Source: Thiobacillus sp. UBA2597
Lineage (GTDB): Bacteria > Pseudomonadota > Gammaproteobacteria > Burkholderiales > Thiobacillaceae
Direction of reading: 5' to 3'
Length of the DNA stretch: 15,359 nucleotides
Assembly (NCBI GenBank): GCA_002339725.1
Contig: DDKN01000072.1
Span: 1 to 15,359, forward strand
This document shows, one piece after another, positions 7,851 through 15,359 of the stretch. Under the pieces are notes generated by a model. It was given only the letters and a program-made list of their open reading frames with translations. It ran no database searches and was not told the origin of the DNA. The position numbers were made by a program, and so were the translations under genes. Each line of letters opens with the position of its first letter. Positions within the stretch are counted from its first letter, which is position 1.

Positions 7851-8582
7851 TCACAGGGTCTGGTCGAGATAGGCGCGCACGGCCTCGATCAATTCCCCTT
7901 CCATCCCCTCGAAGAAGTGATTGGCACCCGGCACCTGCAGTTGGCGTGACCCGGCTTTGCCTTTGAGCAGGGTGGCCCGTTTGGGCGCGTTCCTGACCAC
8001 GGCCGGCAGGTCGTTCTGGCCATAGAGATCCAGCACCGGCAGCTTGAGCTTGCGGGTGTCGTCCACCACCGAGCTGCCAATCGCCACCCAGGCCCCGATC
8101 GGGGCCGTCGGCCGGGTGCTGAGATAGCGATAGCTCATGCGGCAGCCCAGGCTGTGCGAGACCAGGGCGATCTTTTGGTAACCCTTTTGCTGGAGGAAGG
8201 CGACGGCCCGTTCCAGGCGTTGGGCCGCTTCATCGAAGGTGGGCGGATAGTCCTCCGGCCGGGCGTCGACCTTGAGGATGGGCATCTGCAACGACAGCGT
8301 GCTGTAGCCGAAATCCACCAGCTGCTGGCGCAGCGGGCTGATCAGGCCGTGATCCGGGTGCACCCCGATGCCGTGCACGATGATCACGGCGGCCTTGGGG
8401 CTGCCCGCTTCGGCATAGAGGCCGAGGAATTTGTGCCGGTTGGGCCCTTCCAGCCAGACCGGATCGCCCACCAGCACGGCGGGCAGGATCTCGTCGGCCC
8501 ATTTCTTCTCGCGCGCATAGTCGGCGGCGAAGGCGGCGGCCCAACTGGCGCACAGCACGAGTGCGGCTAGCCATTTTTTCAT
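7851..8582 (-). CDS. Exported alpha/beta hydrolase (possibly DUF3530-like)
   Basis: Predicted secreted hydrolase; the substrate cannot be told. The 243-aa protein starts with a signal peptide (MKKWLAALVL, hydrophobic to about residue 17, likely cut after AFA or FAA near 19-20). The alpha/beta hydrolase features follow: VHGIG (69-73) before the oxyanion hole, nucleophile elbow SHSLG with Ser144, a likely acid Asp191 in DLYGQND, and His222 in GANHFFEG. The stretch GVHPDHGLISPLRQQLVDFGY (73-93) recalls DUF3530 proteins, an assignment from memory. The start ATG 8582 has a strong AAGGAGA site 6 bases upstream. It lies 25 bases after the TSUP-family exporter gene, so it is probably co-transcribed with the EVE and TSUP genes and may act in the periplasm. 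Confidence 0.82.
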   Translation of the reverse strand: MKKWLAALVLCASWAAAFAADYAREKKWADEILPAVLVGDPVWLEGPNRHKFLGLYAEAGSPKAAVIIVHGIGVHPDHGLISPLRQQLVDFGYSTLSLQMPILKVDARPEDYPPTFDEAAQRLERAVAFLQQKGYQKIALVSHSLGCRMSYRYLSTRPTAPIGAWVAIGSSVVDDTRKLKLPVLDLYGQNDLPAVVRNAPKRATLLKGKAGSRQLQVPGANHFFEGMEGELIEAVRAYLDQTL

Positions 8583-8607
8583 CGTGGTCTCCTTGCTGGT
8601 TGGTTGG

Positions 8608-9402
8608 TCAGAACAGGCTGTAGGCCATGCGCACAGCCAGGATATAGAGCAGGCCGGCGAAGATGCGTTTCAATTTCGCCACCGGCAGGCGGTGGGTCAG
8701 CCGGGCGCCCCAGGGGGCGCTCACCATGCTCATGGCGGCGATGGCGGCGAGCGCCGGCAGATAGATGAAGCCCAGGCTCCACGCCGGCAGGCCGGCGGCG
8801 GCCTGGCCGGACAGGGCGTAGCCCACGGCACCCGAGACCGCGATGGGAAAACCGATCGCCGCCGAGGTGCCGATCGCTTCCTGAAAGCGCACATTGCACC
8901 AGGTCATGAACGGCACCGAGAGGGTGCCGCCGCCGATGCCGACCCAGCTCGAGACCGTGCCGATCACCGCGCCGGCCAGGGTCATGCCCGGCCAGCCCGG
9001 CAGCTGGCGATGGGCCTTGGGCTTGAAGCCGAACAGCATCTGGGTGGCGGCATAGAACAAAAACAGGGTGAAGAACACGCGCAGGCCGAAGTCGGGCAGC
9101 CAGGCGGCGGCAATCGCCCCGGCCAGGGTGCCCGCCACGATGCCGGGCGTGATCCGGCGCACGATCGCCCAATGCACCGCGCCATGGCCGTGGTGGGCCC
9201 TGAGGCTGGAGATCGAGGTGAGCACGATGGTGGCGAGCGAGGTGCCGAGCGCCATGTGGATGTTGTATTCGGCCGGAAAGCCCTGGTGGGCGTAGACCCA
9301 GGACAGCACCGGCACCAGGATCAGGCCGCCGCCGACCCCGAGCAGGCCGGCGATGAAGCCGGCGATCAAACCGATGCCGAGATAGATCGCCAGGAAGGTC
9401 AT
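8608..9402 (-). CDS. TSUP (TauE/SafE) family membrane transporter
   Basis: Predicted inner-membrane carrier of the family that exports sulfite, sulfoacetate or other sulfur-containing or organic anions; the substrate is not shown by sequence. The 264-aa protein is almost wholly hydrophobic, with about 7-8 membrane segments, and shows the internal duplication of the family: GLLGVGGGLILVP (19-31) in the first half and GIGGGTLSVP (155-164) in the second. The start is ATG 9402, overlapping the EVE-gene stop by 4 bases (ATGA); a longer frame reading into the EVE gene is not real. The overlap suggests translational coupling to the EVE protein, and the secreted hydrolase follows 25 bases downstream. 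Confidence 0.9.
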   Translation of the reverse strand: MTFLAIYLGIGLIAGFIAGLLGVGGGLILVPVLSWVYAHQGFPAEYNIHMALGTSLATIVLTSISSLRAHHGHGAVHWAIVRRITPGIVAGTLAGAIAAAWLPDFGLRVFFTLFLFYAATQMLFGFKPKAHRQLPGWPGMTLAGAVIGTVSSWVGIGGGTLSVPFMTWCNVRFQEAIGTSAAIGFPIAVSGAVGYALSGQAAAGLPAWSLGFIYLPALAAIAAMSMVSAPWGARLTHRLPVAKLKRIFAGLLYILAVRMAYSLF

Positions 9403-9860
9403 GCCCGCTGGTCCAGCTTCTTCAGGATGAAAGCCCACTCGGCCGGGTCGACCGGGGTGATCGAGAGCCGGTTGCCGCGCGCCAGGATGCGCATCTGGGC
9501 CAGCTCGGGATAGCTGCGGATCTCGGACAGCGGCAGCAGGCGGGTCTTGCGCGTGATTTTGACATCGACGTTGAACCAGCGCGGCGCCTCCGGCGTGGCC
9601 TTGGGGTCGTAATACTTGGCCTTGGGGTCGAACTGGGTCGCGTCCGGGTAGGCCAGGCTGGCCACCTCGGCCAGGCCGGCGATGCCCGGCTCGGCACAGG
9701 AGGAATGGTAGAACAGCACGCCGTCGCCCACCCGCATCTGGTCGCGCATGAAATTGCGCGCCTGATAGTTGCGCACGCCGAACCAGGGCACGCGGCCATC
9801 GCGCACCAGGTCGTCGATGCTGTATTCGGAGGGTTCGGATTTCATGAGCCAGTAACGCAT
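9399..9860 (-). CDS. EVE-domain protein
   Basis: Single-domain EVE protein, a PUA-like fold proposed to bind modified bases in DNA or RNA; the cellular role of the stand-alone bacterial form is unknown. The 153-aa product matches the full family length with YWLMKSEP (3-10), WFGVRNYQARNFMRD (26-40), GDGVLFYHSS (46-55), GLAEVAS (62-68) and a C-terminal segment ending in FILKKL. The start at ATG 9860 gives the canonical N-terminus. It overlaps the TSUP gene by 4 bases and is divergent from the 371-aa unknown gene across 75 bases. In other proteobacteria EVE genes occur near zapA, 6S RNA and the formyl-THF cyclo-ligase gene; none of those is present here. Confidence 0.92.
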   Translation of the reverse strand: MRYWLMKSEPSEYSIDDLVRDGRVPWFGVRNYQARNFMRDQMRVGDGVLFYHSSCAEPGIAGLAEVASLAYPDATQFDPKAKYYDPKATPEAPRWFNVDVKITRKTRLLPLSEIRSYPELAQMRILARGNRLSITPVDPAEWAFILKKLDQRA

Positions 9861-9873
9861 GGTGGTTCCTATA

Positions 9874-9895
9874 TTGACACGGTGAGGGCTATAAT
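9874..9895 (+). promoter_or_regulatory. Divergent promoter region with consensus boxes at odd spacing
   Basis: A perfect TTGACA (9874-9879) and a perfect TATAAT (9890-9895) lie in the 75-base divergent gap, but only 10 bases separate them, too close to be one sigma-70 promoter (16-18 expected). TATAAT is well placed to serve the gene starting at 9936, with a poor -35 near 9866; TTGACA may be chance or belong to another arrangement. Confidence 0.35.
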
Positions 9896-9935
9896 CCCGA
9901 GTAATTTGGTCGGATATGGTGACTGGAGTTTAACC

Positions 9936-11051
9936 ATGACGGAGTCCCCTGTCGCGCAATGGAATTTTGGCGCGCTCGTCAACGCGGTGCAAAAGAATTG
10001 CCATATCTCGGATGCCCAGTTCGCCGGCGACCTCACCCTGTGCACCTTCCTGCTCAAGATGCGCGAGCTCTACCGCTGGGAACACGACATCCCGCTCACC
10101 CAGGACATGCCCAAGGCCGAGGTGGGCGACTGGATGAACGCGCGCGGTCTGCTCTGGGACGACATCGAGACGGCGCCCTTCGAGCCCTTGCCCTTGGCCG
10201 GCGGCGCGATCGACCCGTTCGAGGTGCGCACGATCAACCGTGAACTCACGCCGCGCGGCCTGGTGTATTCCGGTGGCTACGGGCGCCAGTGCAAGCCCCA
10301 TTTCTTTCTGGGCCGGCTCGAGCGCCAGGAGCGGCGCGATGGCTTCGACATCTACGTTGCCGCCTGTGAATACGCGCGCGACCTCGACGCGCCGCCCGGC
10401 ATGATGCTGGACGAGACCATCTTCGTGCGCACCGAGGCGCTCAAGCGCTGGCTCTGGGAGCGCTACGAGGAATGGCACTGGAACCGGCGCAACGAGGCCA
10501 TGGGGCGTGCCATCGCCTGCTATCCCTTCGAACAGGACCGTGAGGCGGCGCTGGAGGCCATGACCCGCACCGAGGTGGAATCGGTCATCCTGCACGAACT
10601 GGGCGAGGCGCGCGCCGACCGCGAACTGGGCCCGGACTGGCCCCTGTTGCTGGCCACGGTGATGCGCAGCCGGGCCGAGATCGTCGCCCGTGCCGTGCGC
10701 GATCTTTATGCCGACTGCCTGTCCACCCTGCCTGGCCTGATCGCGCGGGCCGAGCCGGCCGCCATCCATTTCTATTTCGCCAACCTGGTCGGCATGCGGC
10801 GCAAACTGTTTCCCGAGCTGCCGGCCGCCTATCGGCAGTGGCTGGTGAGCGGCGATCTGTCGGTCCTGCGCGCCGTCGCCACGAGCGGCCTGCAGCGCTG
10901 GGGCGACACGGCGCAGCGCCTGCTCGAGCTGTATCGGGAACGGGGCGAGGCGGTCGGGGCGGAGATCGAGTCCCGGCTGGCACCGAAGGAAAGCGCCCGG
11001 CAGGCGGCGGTCGAGCCCGAGGCGGGCGCCGACCCGGCCTGTCGCCCCTGA
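9936..11051 (+). CDS. Uncharacterised protein, 371 aa (possibly Sfum_1244/DUF6866-type)
   Basis: Function unknown. From memory the N-terminus resembles a family named after Sfum_1244 found in sulfur- and metal-metabolising proteobacteria; this was not checked. No signal peptide or membrane segment is visible, so it is probably cytoplasmic. Recognisable parts: an N-terminal block with CHISDAQFAGDLTLCTFLLK (22-41) and MRELYRWE (42-49), which looks strongly conserved; WERYEEWHWNRRNEAMG (174-190); a helical C-terminal half with HELGE at 220-224, whose His and Glu could bind a metal; a Trp/Tyr-rich region to about 335; and a low-complexity Ala/Glu/Pro tail (350-371). The start ATG 9936 is preceded by GGAG (9925-9928); the upstream open frame to 9705 lies antisense to the EVE gene and is not real. 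It is a single-gene unit between a divergent EVE gene and convergent argB. Confidence 0.85.
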   Translation: MTESPVAQWNFGALVNAVQKNCHISDAQFAGDLTLCTFLLKMRELYRWEHDIPLTQDMPKAEVGDWMNARGLLWDDIETAPFEPLPLAGGAIDPFEVRTINRELTPRGLVYSGGYGRQCKPHFFLGRLERQERRDGFDIYVAACEYARDLDAPPGMMLDETIFVRTEALKRWLWERYEEWHWNRRNEAMGRAIACYPFEQDREAALEAMTRTEVESVILHELGEARADRELGPDWPLLLATVMRSRAEIVARAVRDLYADCLSTLPGLIARAEPAAIHFYFANLVGMRRKLFPELPAAYRQWLVSGDLSVLRAVATSGLQRWGDTAQRLLELYRERGEAVGAEIESRLAPKESARQAAVEPEAGADPACRP

Positions 11052-11055
11052 TGCC

Positions 11056-11074
11056 GCCGGCCCGGCAGGCCGGC
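11056..11074. terminator. Weak hairpin between convergent unknown gene and argB
   Basis: GCCGGCC (11056-11062) and GGCCGGC (11068-11074) form a 7-bp stem with a 5-base loop inside the 24-base gap between converging stop codons. No T-run follows on either strand, so this is only a candidate shared terminator. Confidence 0.35.
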
Positions 11075-11075
11075 C

Positions 11076-12480
<1,405 letters not shown>

Positions 12481-12487
12481 TTTGCGA

Positions 12488-12529
12488 ACTCCCATAAAAG
12501 TGAATGAAATGAACGTCGGCATTGCCGAC
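12488..12529 (-). promoter_or_regulatory. Structured 5' leader of hsp20, possible RNA thermometer
   Basis: In the roughly 55-base leader, GUCGGC and GCCGAC (12529-12524 and 12520-12515) form a 6-bp hairpin with an AAU loop. Closer to the gene, ACUUU (12501-12497) can pair weakly with GGAGU (12492-12488) over a UAUG loop, covering part of the ribosome-binding site with two G-U pairs. The U-run opposite the SD recalls fourU thermometers, but the stem is short and this is speculative. Confidence 0.25.
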
Positions 12530-12542
12530 AACCACATCTTCA

Positions 12543-12573
12543 ATATGGGAGAGCGCCGGCCGGATTCAAGGGG
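12543..12573 (-). promoter_or_regulatory. Sigma-32 (RpoH) heat-shock promoter of hsp20
   Basis: On the minus strand CCCCTTGAA (12573-12565) matches the sigma-32 -35 element and CTCCCATAT (12551-12543) matches the -10 element CCCCATNT, with 13 bases between the two blocks. Transcription would start near 12536, leaving a leader of about 56 bases before the hsp20 ATG. Both boxes fit and the gene is a heat-shock gene, so the call is strong. Confidence 0.85.
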
Positions 12574-12680
12574 TGAGGCCCGATTTCGATGTTGGATTGA
12601 GAATCAGCATCAGGCAGCCGGTCAGCCGGGCCCGTCCCGCCCAAGCCAGGTGCCCTGGGCCGCCGGTACTCGGGCCCGGC

Positions 12681-12714
12681 GTGTCACGAAAACGTCACGA
12701 AAACGTCATAACAT
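12681..12714 (+). promoter_or_regulatory. Pho box: three PhoB half-sites upstream of phoB
   Basis: The 11-base unit GTCACGAAAAC occurs twice in tandem (12683-12693, 12694-12704), followed by a third, diverged copy starting GTCAT (12705-12715). This matches the Pho-box design of CTGTCAT-like 7-mers every 11 bp separated by A-rich 4-mers: GTGTCAC (12681), ACGTCAC (12692), ACGTCAT (12703). A -10-like TAACAT (12709-12714) lies 10 bases after the second half-site, the usual distance, giving a start near 12721. This supports autoregulation of phoB-phoR. Confidence 0.85.
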
Positions 12715-12742
12715 GCCCGCGATACCGATTCAGGGGGAAACC

Positions 12743-13429
12743 ATGTCCGCTACCATTCTGGTCGTTGAAGACGAGCCGGGCATTCAGGAACTGCTCAAGC
12801 TCAACCTGGGCCAGCAAGGCCACAGCGTGCTGATCGCGGGCGACGCCGAAGAGGCGGCCCATGTCCTGCGGGGGGCCATGCCCGACCTGATCCTGCTCGA
12901 TTGGATGCTGCCCGGCCAGTCCGGGGTCGATCTTGCCCGGCGCATCCGGGCCGATGCCCGGCTCAAGGACATCCCCATCATCATGCTCACCGCCCGGGCC
13001 GAGGAACGCGACAAGGTGCTGGGTCTGGAAACCGGGGCGGACGACTACATCACCAAGCCGTTCAGCCCCAAGGAGCTGATGGCCCGGATCAAGGCCGTGC
13101 TGCGCCGGCGCGCGCCGCAGATGACCGAGGACGCGGTCGAGATCGCCGGTCTCAGGCTGGACCCGGTCAGCCATCGGGTGTACGGCAGGGACCAACCCTT
13201 GAGCCTGGGGCCTACCGAATTCCGCCTGCTGCATTTCTTCATGACCCACCCGGAGCGCGTCTATTCCCGCTCCCAGCTGCTGGACCAGGTTTGGGGCGAC
13301 CATGTCTTCGTCGAGGAGCGCACGGTCGACGTCCACATCCGCCGTCTGCGCAGCGCCCTCGAGCCCTCCGGTCACGATGGCCTGATCCAGACCGTGCGCG
13401 GCGCCGGCTACCGGCTGTCGGCCAACTGA
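12743..13429 (+). CDS. phoB: Phosphate regulon response regulator PhoB
   Basis: DNA-binding response regulator activated by PhoR under phosphate starvation; switches on phosphate uptake and scavenging genes. The 228-aa protein has a receiver domain (3-120) with the acidic pair D10/E11, phosphoacceptor D53 in [10 protein letters not shown]83 and K105 in TKPF, and an OmpR/PhoB winged-helix domain (about 131-226) with [14 protein letters not shown] (193-206) as recognition helix region and VRGAGYRL (218-225). The start ATG 12743 follows GGGGGAAA; an in-frame ATG at 12713 falls inside the predicted -10 element and is rejected. The Pho box directly upstream, the full PhoB-like length and the adjacent PhoR kinase with a PAS domain distinguish it from other OmpR-type regulators. 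No pst or phoU gene is in the window. Confidence 0.94.
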   Translation: MSATILVVEDEPGIQELLKLNLGQQGHSVLIAGDAEEAAHVLRGAMPDLILLDWMLPGQSGVDLARRIRADARLKDIPIIMLTARAEERDKVLGLETGADDYITKPFSPKELMARIKAVLRRRAPQMTEDAVEIAGLRLDPVSHRVYGRDQPLSLGPTEFRLLHFFMTHPERVYSRSQLLDQVWGDHVFVEERTVDVHIRRLRSALEPSGHDGLIQTVRGAGYRLSAN

Positions 13430-13474
13430 CTTAAAATCCGCCTTCCCAAGCATTCGAGCTGGAATAAGCCGAAT

Positions 13475-14869
13475 ATGCCTGCCTTCTGGTGGCGCCCGCT
13501 GATCTTCGCGCTTGTGCTCGCCCTGTTCGCCCTGGTGGCCGGCGGCATCTACGGCCAAACCGGCGCCTGGATCGTGGCGACGCTGGGCCTGGCGCTCTAT
13601 CTCGTCAGCCAGCTCTATCAGCATTCCCGTCTCATGGCCTGGCTGCTCAAGCCGGACCGCCCCCTGCCCGAGACCGAGGGCAATTGGGGCGAGACCTTCT
13701 ATCGCCTGGACAAGCTGATGCGCAGCCATCTGGACACCGAGCACCGGGTCACGGCCGAACTCGACCAGATGCAGGAGGCCACCCGCCTGCTGCCCGACGG
13801 GGTGGTTTTGCTCGACAGCCAAAACCGCATCCAGTGGTTCAACCAGGCAGCCCAGGCCATGCTCGGCCTGCGGCCCGAGCGCGACCTCGGCCAGTTCATC
13901 AGCTACCTGCTGCGCAACTCGCGTTTCAACGAATGGCTGTTGGGCGAAGCCAATCACGAGTCGGCGCCCGAAGCCGGCAACCACAAACCGGCCGCCGGTC
14001 GGGCGCAATACAGCCAACTGCTCACCCTGCCCGCCCCGGGGGCCCAAGGCAGGACCCTGAGCCTGCGCATGGTGCCGCTGGCGGGCGAGCAAAAGATGCT
14101 GCTGGCGCACGACATCACCGAGATCGACCGGGTCGAGGCCATGCGGCGCGACTTCGTCGCCAACGTCTCACACGAGCTGCGCACGCCGATCACGGTCATC
14201 GTCGGCTTCCTGGAAACCTTCGCCGATATGGAAAAACCCGACCCGGCCCAGTTCAAACAGCACGTCGCCCTGCTACGCGAGCAGTCCGAACGCATCCGCC
14301 GCCTGGTCGATGACCTGCTCACCCTGGCCCGCCTGGAGAGCGACAGCGAGGTGAGTGACGCCCCGGTCGATGTGCCCGCCCTGTGCCGGCGCCTGCTGGA
14401 CGAGGCGCGTTCGCTCAGCCAGGGTCGGCACGAAATCAGTCTGGCGCTGGACAGCGGTGCCTGGCTTCTGGGCAGCGAGCACGAGCTCTACAGCGCCTTC
14501 ACCAACCTGGTGAGCAATGCCGTGCGCTATACCCCCGAGGGCGGCCGCATCACCCTGCGCTGGGGTGAACGGGAAGGCGGTGGCGCCGAGTTCTCGGTGA
14601 CCGATACCGGCGAGGGCATCGAGCCGCAACACATCCCGCGCCTGACCGAGCGCTTCTACCGGGTCGACCGGGGGCGCTCGCGTGCCACCGGCGGTACCGG
14701 CCTGGGGCTGGCCATCGTCAAGCACACCCTCCAGCGGCACCAGGCCCGCCTGCGCATCGACAGCACCGTGGGCAAAGGCAGCACCTTCACCGCCTGCTTC
14801 CCGCCCGAGCGGGTCATCCCGCCGCTGCAGGCAAGCGCCGAGCCAACGCCGCAATCAAGCGCGGCCTGA
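13475..14869 (+). CDS. phoR: Phosphate regulon sensor histidine kinase PhoR
   Basis: Membrane-bound sensor kinase, partner of PhoB. The 464-aa protein has two short N-terminal membrane helices (about 8-25 and 31-47) with almost no periplasmic loop, as in PhoR, which senses phosphate through the Pst/PhoU complex rather than a periplasmic domain. A PAS domain spans about 95-215 (LLPDGVVLLDSQNRIQWFN at 105-123). The HisKA motif FVANVSHELRTPI puts the phosphoacceptor at H233; the HATPase domain shows the N box (N344, N348), G1 DTGEGI (377-382) and G2 GGTGLGLAIVKH (406-417). The start ATG 13475 lies 45 bases after phoB, with only a weak GGA upstream. The last 56 bases overlap the end of the convergent HIT gene; the C-terminal Ala/Pro/Ser tail after residue 447 is outside the kinase fold. 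Confidence 0.94.
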   Translation: MPAFWWRPLIFALVLALFALVAGGIYGQTGAWIVATLGLALYLVSQLYQHSRLMAWLLKPDRPLPETEGNWGETFYRLDKLMRSHLDTEHRVTAELDQMQEATRLLPDGVVLLDSQNRIQWFNQAAQAMLGLRPERDLGQFISYLLRNSRFNEWLLGEANHESAPEAGNHKPAAGRAQYSQLLTLPAPGAQGRTLSLRMVPLAGEQKMLLAHDITEIDRVEAMRRDFVANVSHELRTPITVIVGFLETFADMEKPDPAQFKQHVALLREQSERIRRLVDDLLTLARLESDSEVSDAPVDVPALCRRLLDEARSLSQGRHEISLALDSGAWLLGSEHELYSAFTNLVSNAVRYTPEGGRITLRWGEREGGGAEFSVTDTGEGIEPQHIPRLTERFYRVDRGRSRATGGTGLGLAIVKHTLQRHQARLRIDSTVGKGSTFTACFPPERVIPPLQASAEPTPQSSAA

Positions 14870-15239
14870 GCGTTTCATCCCCGCGGGTTTTGCCCTCGCG
14901 TTTGGGCGCCGCCCAGATTGCATCGGGGAAGTGCCGGTCGTCACGAAAGCGCGGAATCACATGCCAGTGCATATGCGGCACCATATTGCCCAGGCTGGCA
15001 AGGTTGATCTTGTCCGGTTGCAGCACTTCTCTTATTGCCGACTCCACCGCGAACACCACGTTCATCAGGCGCTGCCGATCCGGTTCGGCCAGGTCGGTCA
15101 TTTCCTTGACGTGGGCATTGAGGATGACCCGGCAGAAGCCGGGGTAGGCGGGGTCGTCGACCAGGATGATCCGGCAGAAGTCATCCTGCCAGAGAAGATT
15201 TTCGTGAGTGGGGGTGCAGAGGGGGCAGGGGGAGGGCAT
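14814..15239 (-). CDS. HIT family protein (histidine triad hydrolase)
   Basis: Small nucleotide hydrolase or transferase of the histidine-triad superfamily; the substrate is not evident, and AMP-lysine or dinucleoside polyphosphates are the usual class. The 141-aa protein has CPLC (5-8) at the N-terminus, often seen in this bacterial subgroup, NLLWQDDFCRIILVDD (14-29), FCRVILNAHVKEMTDL (35-50), and the catalytic triad HMHWHVIPR with H89, H91 and H93 (H93 is the expected nucleophile position of HxHxH) followed by DRHFPDAIWA (101-110). The start ATG 15239 gives the normal N-terminus, though no strong ribosome-binding site is visible; TTATAT just upstream could be a -10. Its 3' end runs 56 bases antisense into phoR. 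Confidence 0.92.
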   Translation of the reverse strand: MPSPCPLCTPTHENLLWQDDFCRIILVDDPAYPGFCRVILNAHVKEMTDLAEPDRQRLMNVVFAVESAIREVLQPDKINLASLGNMVPHMHWHVIPRFRDDRHFPDAIWAAPKREGKTRGDETLRPRLIAALARRLPAAAG

Positions 15240-15261
15240 GAATATAACTTTGAAAGGTTAA

Positions 15262-15308
15262 GGCGATTGAGAGGCTTAAGGTCCTTGGCTGTTTCGTTCC
15301 CAATCGCC
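15262..15308. repeat. 8-bp inverted repeat in the AT-rich right-edge gap
   Basis: GGCGATTG (15262-15269) and its exact reverse complement CAATCGCC (15301-15308) flank 31 bases in the gap upstream of the HIT gene. This is short enough to be chance, but it sits between a leftward gene and a possible rightward one, where an operator could be. Confidence 0.3.
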
Positions 15309-15310
15309 AT

Positions 15311-15359
15311 ATGAATATGAGTGGTCTCGATATTAAGCCGGCGTTTGTGTTGGGTAAAT
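15311..15359 (+). CDS. Possible start of a gene cut by the window edge
   Basis: An open frame begins at ATG 15311 (or ATG 15317) and runs to the edge as MNMSGLDIKPAFVLGK. No Shine-Dalgarno sequence is visible, and the 16 residues are too few to assign. It would be divergent from the HIT gene. The surrounding 119 bases are about 42% GC by hand count, far below the neighbouring genes. Confidence 0.3.
   Translation, partial: MNMSGLDIKPAFVLGK

Noticed and set aside
9861..9935. 6S RNA next to the EVE gene, as found in some relatives
   Set aside because: The 75-base gap is too short for a 6S RNA and has promoter-like elements only.
12695..14110. 471-aa open frame antisense to phoB and phoR
   Set aside because: Covers two clear genes and the Pho box on the other strand, and has no recognisable motif.

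Overview
The window is ordinary, gene-dense chromosome from a GC-rich Gram-negative bacterium, most likely a betaproteobacterium (perhaps a Thiobacillaceae/Nitrosomonadales-type organism). This rests on the gene set and gene pairings (maf-rng, yggS-proC-yggT-yggU divergent from pilT, phoB-phoR), on RBS usage and on gene sizes. No sequence comparison could be run, so the lineage is an inference. Seventeen genes are supported, plus one possible gene cut by the right edge. No rRNA, tRNA, CRISPR array, insertion sequence or phage gene was seen. No gene-free stretch exceeds 300 bases; the largest is the 262-base gap between hsp20 and phoB, which is a two-way regulatory region.

Layout: (1) 1-1475, the 3' part of an ammonium channel gene (amt; its start lies to the left) with a strong intrinsic terminator. 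(2) 1521-4184, rlmH, maf and rng on the plus strand, a ribosome/RNA-maintenance group; a perfect 15-bp hairpin fills the maf-rng gap. (3) 4185-4296, a 16-copy 7-bp tandem repeat that exactly fills the space between the stop codons of rng and the converging yggU. (4) 4288-6726, yggS-proC-yggT-yggU on the minus strand, with every junction overlapping by 1 or 4 bases (PLP homeostasis, proline synthesis, a membrane protein, a DUF167 protein), divergent from pilT (6772-7818, type IV pilus retraction ATPase). (5) 7851-9860, a coupled minus-strand set: EVE-domain protein, TSUP-family exporter and a secreted alpha/beta hydrolase. (6) 9936-11051, a 371-aa conserved-looking protein of unknown function. 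(7) 11076-12480, hsp20 and argB on the minus strand with a terminator between them. (8) 12743-14869, phoB-phoR on the plus strand. (9) 14814-15239, a HIT-family hydrolase converging on, and overlapping, the end of phoR. (10) 15240-15359, a distinctly AT-richer edge with the possible start of another gene.

Regulation is best resolved between hsp20 and phoB. On the minus strand there is a good sigma-32 heat-shock promoter for hsp20 followed by a short structured leader. On the plus strand three Pho-box half-sites spaced 11 bp apart lie just before phoB, indicating that PhoB controls its own operon.

I did not find a convincing new multi-gene system. The items most worth a second look are the unknown 371-aa protein, the heptamer repeat welded between two stop codons, the long hairpin ahead of RNase G, and the leader of hsp20.
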